Assembly (NCBI GenBank): GCA_017476785.1
Contig: JAFUZD010000065.1
Coordinates: 1 to 36,482 of the forward strand
Source of the DNA: Prevotella sp.
Lineage (GTDB): Bacteria; Bacteroidota; Bacteroidia; Bacteroidales; Bacteroidaceae
Reading direction: 5' to 3'
Length of the DNA: 36,482 bases
Shown here piece by piece: positions 9,014 to 16,416 of the stretch (its first letter is position 1; every line of letters starts with the position of its first letter). The notes below the pieces were generated by a model. That model had not been told where the DNA came from, ran no database searches, and was given only the letters and a program-made list of their open reading frames with translations. A program made the position numbers and the translations under genes.

Positions 9014-9520
9014 ATGAAGAGAGTCTTATTACTTTTACTGACCGCCGTCTCACTGACCGCCGCTGCGCAGTCTGACTTCAAGTTCGGCTACCTGAGCTAT
9101 CAGGCTGCCATCGAAGCGATGCCCGAGTATGCAACAGCACAGACCAGTCTGACCCAGCTCAAGACGCAGTATGCCGCCGAGCAGCAACGTGTGGAAACGG
9201 AGTTCAATGCCAAGTACGAGGAGTTCCTCGACGGGCAGAAGGACTTCCCGCCCACCATCCTGCAGAAACGCCAGACCGAGCTGCAGGAGCTGTTGGACCG
9301 CAACATCGCCTTTAAGCAGCAGAGCCAGCAGCTATTGGCACAAGCTGAAGAAGAGGCACTGAAGCCGCTACGCACACGCCTCAACACCGCACTGGCTAAG
9401 GTGGGGGCTGAGCGAGGCTATGCGTTCATCTTGAACACCGACCAGAATGCTGCGCCCTACCTCAACCCGGCACTGGGCGAAGACGTGAGCGCGGCCGTTC
9501 AGGAAGCACTAAGCAAATAG
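9014..9520 (+). CDS. OmpH/Skp-family periplasmic chaperone 3
   Basis: The third tandem OmpH-like protein (168 residues): signal peptide cut after AAAQ or AAA, opening strand FKFGYLSYQAAIEAMPEY, Gln/Glu-rich coiled coil (about 45-120), and the closing motif RGYAFILNTDQNAAPYLNP. The start is 10 bp after chaperone 2, so the two are translated from one message. murI follows 32 bp later. Which clients separate the three chaperones cannot be told from sequence. Confidence 0.93.
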   Translation: MKRVLLLLLTAVSLTAAAQSDFKFGYLSYQAAIEAMPEYATAQTSLTQLKTQYAAEQQRVETEFNAKYEEFLDGQKDFPPTILQKRQTELQELLDRNIAFKQQSQQLLAQAEEEALKPLRTRLNTALAKVGAERGYAFILNTDQNAAPYLNPALGEDVSAAVQEALSK

Positions 9521-9552
9521 CCGAACCGTCATTCCTTCAAGCAGACCCGCAA

Positions 9553-10389
9553 ATGTCATTACCCACCACACCGGGACCAATCGGCATCTTTGACAGCGGT
9601 TATGGCGGACTGACGATACTACACGGAATACGCCAATTGTTGCCCCAGTACGACTATCTGTACTTGGGCGACAATGCGCGTGCCCCTTATGGCACGCGCT
9701 CGTTCGATGTCGTCTATGAGTTCACCCGACAGGCCGTTGAACGGCTGTTCCAAATGGGATGCCACTTGGTCATCCTCGGCTGCAACACCGCGTCGGCCAA
9801 AGCCCTGCGCACCATCCAGCAGAACGACCTGCCCCGTCTCGACCCCGGACGCCGCGTGCTGGGCATCATCCGCCCCACGGCCGAGGTCATCGGCCAGCTG
9901 ACCCACAACCGTCACGTGGGCATCTTCGCTACCGAAGGCACCATCAAGAGCGAGAGCTACACCCTCGAGATACAGAAGCTCCATCCCGACATCCACGTCA
10001 GCGGCGTGGCTTGTCCCTTCTGGGTTCCGCTGGTGGAATACAACGAAGCCGACTCGCCCGGAGCCGACTATTTCGTCAAGAAGCGCATTGACCAGCTGCT
10101 GCGGCTCGACCCTGACATTGACACCATCATTCTCGGCTGTACCCATTATCCGCTGCTGATGCCCAAGATACTGAAGTACACCCCCCGAGGCATCCGCATT
10201 GTCTCGCAGGGAGAGTACGTAGCCGATGCCTTGCAGCAGTATTTCGACCGCCATCCCCACATTGAGGCGCGCTGCACGAAAGGTGGCACCGTGCACTATC
10301 TTACTACCGAAAATCCCGAAAAGTTCAAAGAGTCTGCCCAGCTCTTCCTCCACGAACCCGTGGAAGTAGAGAACATCACGCTCGGCTGA
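9553..10389 (+). CDS. murI: Glutamate racemase
   Basis: Interconverts L- and D-glutamate, supplying D-Glu for peptidoglycan stem peptides in the cytosol. It is a cofactor-independent two-base enzyme. The 278 residues contain FDSGYGGLT (Asp14, Ser15), the first catalytic cysteine in LGCNTASA (Cys77) and the second in LGCTHYPLL (Cys196, His198), all in the standard order. It is the last gene of the rightward envelope operon and converges on the permease gene, with only 36 bp between the two stops and no strong hairpin there. Confidence 0.97.
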   Translation: MSLPTTPGPIGIFDSGYGGLTILHGIRQLLPQYDYLYLGDNARAPYGTRSFDVVYEFTRQAVERLFQMGCHLVILGCNTASAKALRTIQQNDLPRLDPGRRVLGIIRPTAEVIGQLTHNRHVGIFATEGTIKSESYTLEIQKLHPDIHVSGVACPFWVPLVEYNEADSPGADYFVKKRIDQLLRLDPDIDTIILGCTHYPLLMPKILKYTPRGIRIVSQGEYVADALQQYFDRHPHIEARCTKGGTVHYLTTENPEKFKESAQLFLHEPVEVENITLG

Positions 10390-10425
10390 CGACAAGCCGT
10401 GCCTGTATAGAAAGAAATCAGAGGC

Positions 10426-11667
10426 TCAACTGAGCAGCCGGCGAGAGAAGTAGCGCACGGGATACCACACGGACAGGAAGCCGACGACGAGCACCGTGAC
10501 GAAGATGAGCACGATGTCCCACGGATGCACGCTGACGGGATAGGCATTCACTACAAACGAGCCTTCGGCCGAGCCCAGCCTCACCAGCCCGTAAGTCTGC
10601 TGCAGCCAACAGAGCAACAGCCCTACCCCAATGCCGACAACGGCTCCGAGCAACGAAATCATACGACCCTCAAACAGGAAGATGCGCGCTATCTGACGAT
10701 CCGTAGCACCCAGATTGCGCAGCGTCACCACATCGTCTTTCTTGTCAATCATCAGCATCGACAGGCTGCCTATGATGTTAAAGCACGCCACCATCAGGAT
10801 GAACGTCAAGAAGATATAGGCAATCAGCTTCTCTATCTTCATTATGCGGAAGGTATCCTCCTGCTGCTCAAAGCGGTCGCGCACGGCAAAGCGGCCGTCA
10901 GCCAATCGCTGCATCTCAGCCTTCACCGCCTCGAAGTCACTGCCCGGCTTCAGCCGCAGCTCCAATGCAGACAGGCGGCCATCCAGCTCGAACAGCTGGC
11001 GCACGAAGTCAATGGACGTGATGATATAGTTGCGGTCATACTTTGTCTGCTTCACATTGAAGAGCACCGAGGGCGAATACAGCTCGTCCTCCACAAATCC
11101 CTCCGTCGGATTGGCCACGTTCAACTGCCCCTCACGGCGCGGCGCATAGATGCTGAGCGGCTGCTGATAGGTGTAGCCCGTACCCAGCACCTCAGCCAGC
11201 CGGATGCCCAATATGCCGTAGTGCAGGTCGGCAGCGTGGAGTGAGAACTCACCGTCACCCACCAGAATCTCGTCAATGTGGGTCAGCTGTTCAAAGTTGT
11301 CTTCCACCCCTTTCAGTGTCACCATTGCCTGCCGGTTGCCATAGATAGCCAGAGCCTGCTCCTCAATACACTCCGTAGCCACGTCGACCTGCGGCAGCTG
11401 TCTGATTTGTGTCAGCACAGGGTCGTCGGTCGCCACCGTCTTTCCCGTCAGCGGAGTCACCTTCAGCTGCGGGTCGAACGACGTGAAGAACGATGCCACC
11501 AGATCGTGGAAGCCGTTGAACACGCTCAGTGTCACCACCAGTGCCATCGTGGCCACGGCCACGCCGCCCACCGAGATGCCACTGATGATGTTGATGGCGT
11601 TGGTCGACTTCTTAGAGAAGAGGTAACGCCGGGCAATATAAAAGGGGAAGTTGACTGCGCCGAACAT
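10426..11667 (-). CDS. LolC/LolE-type ABC transporter permease
   Basis: A 413-residue inner-membrane permease of the FtsX/MacB fold: a first membrane helix near 27-50 (GISVGGVAVATMALVVTLSV), a large periplasmic domain (about 50-280), then three helices near 285-305, 335-355 and 385-405. The N-terminus FYIARRYLFSKKSTNAINII is typical of lipoprotein-releasing permeases, which extract lipoproteins from the inner membrane to a carrier. No ATPase partner (LolD) is encoded next to it; such separation is common in Bacteroidota. It lies 5 bp after rbfA on the same strand and is probably cotranscribed with it. Whether it really releases lipoproteins is family inference. Confidence 0.88.
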   Translation of the reverse strand: MFGAVNFPFYIARRYLFSKKSTNAINIISGISVGGVAVATMALVVTLSVFNGFHDLVASFFTSFDPQLKVTPLTGKTVATDDPVLTQIRQLPQVDVATECIEEQALAIYGNRQAMVTLKGVEDNFEQLTHIDEILVGDGEFSLHAADLHYGILGIRLAEVLGTGYTYQQPLSIYAPRREGQLNVANPTEGFVEDELYSPSVLFNVKQTKYDRNYIITSIDFVRQLFELDGRLSALELRLKPGSDFEAVKAEMQRLADGRFAVRDRFEQQEDTFRIMKIEKLIAYIFLTFILMVACFNIIGSLSMLMIDKKDDVVTLRNLGATDRQIARIFLFEGRMISLLGAVVGIGVGLLLCWLQQTYGLVRLGSAEGSFVVNAYPVSVHPWDIVLIFVTVLVVGFLSVWYPVRYFSRRLLS

Positions 11668-11672
11668 TCGTT

Positions 11673-12008
11673 TTACCGTTTCAGCAGTTCGTCAATACGC
11701 TCAATATAGTCCAGCGAGTCGTCAATGAAGAAGCGCAGCTCGGGAATGATGCGTAGCTGATAGCGCACGCGGGTGCCCAGCTCGTAGCGCACCTGCTTCT
11801 CGTTGCGCTGTATGTTTGTCAGTATTTCTTCGCCCCGTTCACTGGGGAAGATGCTCAGATAAGCCGTACAGATGCTTAGGTCGGGCGATATCTTCACGCG
11901 CGTTACGCTCACCATCACGCCGTGCATCATCCTCGTCTGTCCCTGAAAAATCACGCTCAGCTCTTTCTGCAGCAGTCGGGCTATCTTGTTTTGTCGTGTC
12001 TCTTGCAT
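11673..12008 (-). CDS. rbfA: Ribosome-binding factor A
   Basis: A 111-residue KH-like protein that binds the 30S subunit during late 16S rRNA maturation and cold adaptation. Recognisable features are the N-terminal RQNKIARLLQKELSVIF, the strand VSVTRVKISPDLSICTAYLSIF, and the C-terminal RYQLRIIPELRFFIDDSLDY, which is the most conserved family segment. Length is normal. A promoter (TTTG / TAACTTTG) sits 26 bp upstream, giving a very short leader, and the permease gene follows within 5 bp. Confidence 0.95.
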   Translation of the reverse strand: MQETRQNKIARLLQKELSVIFQGQTRMMHGVMVSVTRVKISPDLSICTAYLSIFPSERGEEILTNIQRNEKQVRYELGTRVRYQLRIIPELRFFIDDSLDYIERIDELLKR

Positions 12009-12033
12009 TCTTATCCTTATTTTTATTTCGTTG

Positions 12034-12064
12034 CAAAGTTACGGAAAAACGAGGGAAATACAAA
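12034..12064 (-). promoter_or_regulatory. Promoter of rbfA and the permease gene
   Basis: On the minus strand, a -33 TTTG (12061-12064) and a -7 TAACTTTG (12034-12041) are 19 bp apart. A near-copy of this element lies further upstream at 12112-12143. Confidence 0.75.
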
Positions 12065-12065
12065 A
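12034..12065. repeat. Duplicated promoter element, copy 1
   Basis: A 32-bp element that matches 12112-12143 at 28 of 32 positions. This copy overlaps the active-looking rbfA promoter. Confidence 0.7.
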
Positions 12066-12111
12066 CAACTCGTTTGTTTTTATTTCCGAGTGCAAGTAAT
12101 TTCGGCGAAGC

Positions 12112-12143
12112 CAAAGTTGCGGAAAAACGGGGGAACTGCAAAA
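12112..12143. repeat. Duplicated promoter element, copy 2
   Basis: A direct repeat of 12034-12065, with starts 78 bp apart and four mismatches. Read on the minus strand it keeps the -33 TTTG, but its -7 box is CAACTTTG instead of TAACTTTG, so it looks like a decayed or weaker second promoter for rbfA. Confidence 0.65.
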
Positions 12144-12249
12144 TTTTATTTAGGTTATTGCATAGTGGGAGCAGTGCTGCCTCCCCTGTTCTATACGTAA
12201 AAAAATATAAAAAAGGAGGGGAATGCGTGGTTATGCAGAATTTGTTGCG

Positions 12250-12257
12250 TAACTTTG
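12250..12257 (+). promoter_or_regulatory. -7 box for the TPR lipoprotein operon
   Basis: TAACTTTG, 39 bp before the ATG at 12297. No good -33 element is seen. The box lies inside a longer version of the reading frame and therefore supports the ATG at 12297 over any upstream start. Confidence 0.6.
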
Positions 12258-12296
12258 CCGGCAAATATAGACGTAATATTCTTGAAAGGAAAAAAG

Positions 12297-13979
12297 ATGA
12301 TGAAGAAAAAACTTTTGATGCTTCTGCCGTCGGCAGCTATCCTGCTGCTGACGTCGTCGTGCTCCTCGAAGCTGGGGACACTTTCTGCCGACAACTTCAG
12401 CGTGACGCCCAGCCCACTCGAGGCACACAGCGGACAGGTGGCAGCCACCATTGACGGACGATTCCCTGAGAAGTATATGAACAAGAAGGCGGTAGTCACC
12501 GTGACGCCGCAGCTGCGTTTCAGCCAGAATGGCACGCAGCAGACCGTCAACGGCCAGCCAGCCACGTTTCAGGGTGAGCGCGTGCTGGGTAACGACCAGA
12601 CGGTGTCTTATCTGCTGGGCGGCCACTACACGATGAAGAGCATCTTCGACTATCAGCCTGCAATGCAGCAGAGCGAACTCTATCTGGTGTTCGACGCGCG
12701 TATCGGCAAGAAGGCCGTCAGTGTCCCGCCCGTGAAGGTAGCCGACGGCGTGGTGGCCACGAGCGAGTTGTACCGCCGCACGCTGACCTCGGCGCAGCCC
12801 TGTCTGGCACAGGACGCCTTCCAGCGCGTAACGGCCCAGCGGCTCGACGCCAATGTGAAGTTCCTGATTCAGCAGGCACAGCTGCGTAAGAGCGAGCTGA
12901 AGAACAACTCGGTGCAGGAGTTTGTCAAACTGCTGCAACGCATCAGCCGCGACCCCGAAGGGCTCAACCTCGCATCGGTAGAGGTGGCAGCCTACGCATC
13001 GCCCGACGGCGGTGTGCAGCTGAACGAGCGACTGGCCAGCCAGCGCCGCCAGTCGTCGGAGCAGTACGTGCAGCAGCAGTTACGCGCGGCTGGTCTCAAC
13101 GGCAGCGTCGACGCCCGCTACACGGCACAGGACTGGGAGGGATTCCAGCAGCTGGTGATGGCATCCGACATTCAGGACAAAGAGGTCATCCTGCGCGTGC
13201 TGTCGATGTATCAGGACCCGGAGGAGCGCGAACAGCAAATCCGCAATATGAGTGCCGGCTTCACTGAGCTGGCCGACGGCATCCTTCCCGAGCTGCGTCG
13301 GGCACGCCTGACGGTCAACTACGAGGTGATTGGTCGCGACGACGACCAGATACGCCAGCAGCTGGCCAGCGACCCCACCCAGCTGACGGTGGAAGAGATG
13401 CTCTACGCCGCCACACTGACCACCGACGCTGCCGAGCAGCAGCGCATCTACGAGCAGACTGCCCGCCTCTATCCCACCGACGCCCGCGCACTGAACAACC
13501 TCGGCGTGCTGGCCTATCAACAGGGCGACTACGAGCGTGCCCGCCAGCTGCTCACACAGGCACAGACCGTCAATGCACAGTTGCCTGAGGCGCAGGCCAA
13601 CCTCGGCTTGATTGCCTTGCAGCAGGGTAACAAAGCGGAGGCAGAAAGCCTCATCGGCCGCGCTACGAACGCCAACGGACTGGCCGAGGCTCTGGGCAAT
13701 CTGCATCTGGCACAGGGTAACTACGCACTGGCCGAGCAGGACTTCGGCAACATCCGTTCCAACAGTGCTGCGCTGGCACAGCTGATGAACAAAGACTATG
13801 CTAAGGCCGCACAGACGCTGGCAGCCATCCGCCAGCCCGACGCGCTGACCGACTATCTGGGCGCCCTCCTCAGCGCGCGGCAGGGGAACACGTCGCTGGC
13901 TCGTCAGCTGAAGAGTGCTGCCATTGCCAAAGACCCGTCGCTGGCCACCTATGCCGAGCACGACTTGGAACTGAAATGA
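12297..13979 (+). CDS. TPR lipoprotein with an OmpA-like segment
   Basis: A 560-residue lipoprotein (lipobox LTSSC, cysteine 22). The front 200 residues are beta-rich without a recognised family. A middle segment (about 225-275, including VEVAAYASPDGGVQLNERLA) resembles the peptidoglycan-binding helix-loop of OmpA-like domains, with an ASPDG in place of the usual ASPEG. The C-terminal part (about 390-550) has at least two tetratricopeptide repeats (ARALNNLGVLAYQQGDYERA and the next one), an adaptor fold for protein contacts. Together this suggests an outer-membrane-anchored scaffold facing the peptidoglycan. Start chosen at the first of two adjacent ATGs. It leads a rightward gene set ending with the C10 protease. 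Confidence 0.85.
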   Translation: MMKKKLLMLLPSAAILLLTSSCSSKLGTLSADNFSVTPSPLEAHSGQVAATIDGRFPEKYMNKKAVVTVTPQLRFSQNGTQQTVNGQPATFQGERVLGNDQTVSYLLGGHYTMKSIFDYQPAMQQSELYLVFDARIGKKAVSVPPVKVADGVVATSELYRRTLTSAQPCLAQDAFQRVTAQRLDANVKFLIQQAQLRKSELKNNSVQEFVKLLQRISRDPEGLNLASVEVAAYASPDGGVQLNERLASQRRQSSEQYVQQQLRAAGLNGSVDARYTAQDWEGFQQLVMASDIQDKEVILRVLSMYQDPEEREQQIRNMSAGFTELADGILPELRRARLTVNYEVIGRDDDQIRQQLASDPTQLTVEEMLYAATLTTDAAEQQRIYEQTARLYPTDARALNNLGVLAYQQGDYERARQLLTQAQTVNAQLPEAQANLGLIALQQGNKAEAESLIGRATNANGLAEALGNLHLAQGNYALAEQDFGNIRSNSAALAQLMNKDYAKAAQTLAAIRQPDALTDYLGALLSARQGNTSLARQLKSAAIAKDPSLATYAEHDLELK

Positions 13980-14011
13980 ACTGAGAAGTGGGAGTTGAGA
14001 ATTAATAAGAG

Positions 14012-15031
14012 GTGAAAGGCTTGCATTCCATATTGGGCGCTGTGGGGGCACTGGCAATGGCGGTGCTGACGGCGGCGTGCGGAACGGATAGCGACCGGTT
14101 CCGCATCGAAGGACGGTTCCGCAACCTGAATCAGGGCGAGTTCTATCTCTACAGCCCCGACGGCGGTATCAACGGCATCGACACCATCCGCGTGAGCAAC
14201 GGGCGCTTCAGCTACGAGACAGAGTTGCGCACACCCGCCACGTTTGTCATCATCTTCCCCAACTTCTCCGAGCAGGCCGTCATCGGCACGCCCGGCACCA
14301 CGGCTAAGGTGAAAGGCGATGCTTCGCACCTGAAGGAGATGGAGGTGGAGGGCTCTGAAGAAAACAAGCTGCTGACGCGCTTCCGCCAGCGGGCCAGTCG
14401 GCTGACACCGCCCGAGGTGACACGCGCCGCAGCCGAGTTTATCGAGGAGAATCCGCAGACGCTGGCTGCCGAATACCTGCTACGCCGCTATTATATCCTC
14501 GCGCCAGAGGCCGACTACGCACAGGCAGCCCGACTGGCTGGCCTCATTGCCAAGCAGAACCCCGACAACGGACGCATCGTACAGCTGGGCAAACAACTGA
14601 AGTCCCTGAAGAACGGCCAGCACACACAACTGCCCAACTTCACGGCCACCGACATACAGGGCCGCCGCGTCAGCCGGAACGACCTGCGCAAGCGGGTCAA
14701 CGTGGTTACGGCGTGGGTGTCGTGGAACTACCAGAGCACCGAGGCGCAGCGCCGGCTGAAGCGACTGCAGAAGGAGCACGCTGCCGACTTGGCCATTTTG
14801 AGCATCTGCCTTGATGCCGATGTGGCGAAATGCCGCCAGCAGGTGGTCGAACGCGACTCACTGAAGTGGAGCACCGTATGCGACGGACGTATGTGGCAGA
14901 CGCCGTTGGTCCAGCAATTCGGCTTCGCCACGCAGCCCGCCAACATCATTGCCACGGCCGACGGAAAGATTGTGGCACGCAACCTCGACCCGCAAAAGCT
15001 CATAGAAAAGATAGAATCACTACTTAAATAA
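14012..15031 (+). CDS. Thioredoxin-fold lipoprotein lacking the CxxC active site
   Basis: A 339-residue lipoprotein (lipobox LTAAC, cysteine 23) with a DUF4369-like beta domain (about 30-115), a helical linker, and a TlpA/AhpC-like thioredoxin fold (about 205-339). In TlpA-type proteins the strand ends in WxxWCxPC. Here the site reads WVSWNYQST with no cysteine, although the cis-proline loop (TQPANII) is kept. It therefore cannot perform dithiol exchange as normal TlpA/ResA proteins do, and is likely a binding or structural member. The start is a GTG: an in-frame TAA two codons earlier excludes any upstream start. It lies 32 bp after the TPR lipoprotein gene, so the two are probably cotranscribed. 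Confidence 0.85.
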   Translation: MKGLHSILGAVGALAMAVLTAACGTDSDRFRIEGRFRNLNQGEFYLYSPDGGINGIDTIRVSNGRFSYETELRTPATFVIIFPNFSEQAVIGTPGTTAKVKGDASHLKEMEVEGSEENKLLTRFRQRASRLTPPEVTRAAAEFIEENPQTLAAEYLLRRYYILAPEADYAQAARLAGLIAKQNPDNGRIVQLGKQLKSLKNGQHTQLPNFTATDIQGRRVSRNDLRKRVNVVTAWVSWNYQSTEAQRRLKRLQKEHAADLAILSICLDADVAKCRQQVVERDSLKWSTVCDGRMWQTPLVQQFGFATQPANIIATADGKIVARNLDPQKLIEKIESLLK

Positions 15032-15066
15032 ACCCTGTTAAAACAAAACCAAGAAACATACTGACA

Positions 15067-16386
15067 ATGAATCAGACCGAACGCAACCGATTCCAAGAGG
15101 TCAATGAGAGCTATACGATGCTCGAGGCCATCGAGGAAGCCAAGCGATGCCTGCACTGCAAAGTGCCGCAGTGCCGTAAGGGATGCCCCATCAGCAACGA
15201 TATTCCCGACTGGATACACGAGCTGTCGATGGGCAATCTGGGCAACGCGATGCGCATCATCAACGAAAAGAGCAACCTGCCTGCCGTCTGCGGACGCGTA
15301 TGCGCCCACGAGCGGCAGTGCGAAGGCAACTGCATACTGGGCAAGAAAGGACAGCACATCAACATCGGCAAGCTGGAGCGCTTTGTGGCCGATTTCGACG
15401 GTACGATGCACCTGACGCGCGACTCGCTGGTGCAGAAGACGCGCGGTAAGGTGGCCGTCATCGGGTCTGGTCCCGCCGGACTGACCATCGCCGGCGACCT
15501 GTCGCGCAAGGGATTCGCCATCGAGGTGTTCGAGATGGAGCCCGAAGCCGGCGGCGTGCTGATGTTCGGCATTCCCGAATACCGCCTGCCAAAGGAGGTG
15601 GTACGCCGCGAAATCAAGAAGATTGAGGAGCTGGGAGCCGTGGTTCACCTCAATACGACCATCGGCCGCCAGCTGACCATCGACGACCTCTTTGCACAGG
15701 GCTTCGATGCCATCTTTATGGGCACGGGAACGGCCAAGCCTAAGGTGCTCGACATTCCCGGCAACCAGCTCGACGGCGTGCGCAAAGCCGTCTGGTTCCT
15801 GCGCCGCGTCAGCCTCTACAACGAGGGAAGCATCGGCCGCGACGAGGTGCCCGTCAGCGAAGGTCACCGCGTGTTCGTCATCGGATGCGGCAATACGGCG
15901 ATGGATGCCGCCCGTACAGCCGTCCGTCTGGGTGCTGCCGAGGTGTTCATCGTCTATCACAAGACCATTGAGACGATGAGTGCCCTGCGCGCCGAGTACG
16001 ACGAGGCCGTGGCCGAGGGTGTCCAGTTCCTCTGGGAGTCGAGCATCAAGGAAATCCACGACCGCGATGGCGTTCTCAACGAAGTCGTCATCGAGCACAA
16101 CGGCGAACAGCGCGTCGAGCCGGCCGACAAAGTGATTATGGCCATCGGAGCCGTGCCGGCCAGCCGCATCGTGTCGACCACCGAAGGCATTGAGGTCGAC
16201 GAGAAAGGCTTCGTGCTGGCCCGCGAGGTACCTTATGGGATGACGACGCGCCGCGGCGTCTTCGTGGGTGGCGACGTGGCCGGACGCCACGCCACCGTGG
16301 TCCACGCAATGCAGGATGCCAAGCGCGTGGCCGAAGGCATCGCCCAGTACGTGGACGCCGTGAAACTGATGGAAGCCATTCAATAA
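15067..16386 (+). CDS. GltD-like NAD(P)H-dependent oxidoreductase
   Basis: A 439-residue iron-sulfur flavoprotein of the glutamate synthase small-subunit/NfnB family. The N-terminal cysteines CLHCKVPQCRKGCP (28, 31, 36, 40) and a second set (75, 79, 85, 89) would ligate two 4Fe-4S clusters. An FAD site VIGSGPAGLTIAGDLS (about 137-152) and an NADPH site VIGCGNTAMDAARTA follow. The closing GGDVAGRHATVVHAMQDAKR is a family hallmark. The catalytic large subunit (gltB) or an NfnA-like partner is not adjacent, so its electron acceptor is uncertain: glutamate synthase, Nfn transhydrogenase or dihydropyrimidine-type reactions are possible. It starts 35 bp after the preceding gene. Confidence 0.92.
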   Translation: MNQTERNRFQEVNESYTMLEAIEEAKRCLHCKVPQCRKGCPISNDIPDWIHELSMGNLGNAMRIINEKSNLPAVCGRVCAHERQCEGNCILGKKGQHINIGKLERFVADFDGTMHLTRDSLVQKTRGKVAVIGSGPAGLTIAGDLSRKGFAIEVFEMEPEAGGVLMFGIPEYRLPKEVVRREIKKIEELGAVVHLNTTIGRQLTIDDLFAQGFDAIFMGTGTAKPKVLDIPGNQLDGVRKAVWFLRRVSLYNEGSIGRDEVPVSEGHRVFVIGCGNTAMDAARTAVRLGAAEVFIVYHKTIETMSALRAEYDEAVAEGVQFLWESSIKEIHDRDGVLNEVVIEHNGEQRVEPADKVIMAIGAVPASRIVSTTEGIEVDEKGFVLAREVPYGMTTRRGVFVGGDVAGRHATVVHAMQDAKRVAEGIAQYVDAVKLMEAIQ

Positions 16387-16416
16387 ACCATAAACCAAGC
16401 AACAATAACCAAAGAA

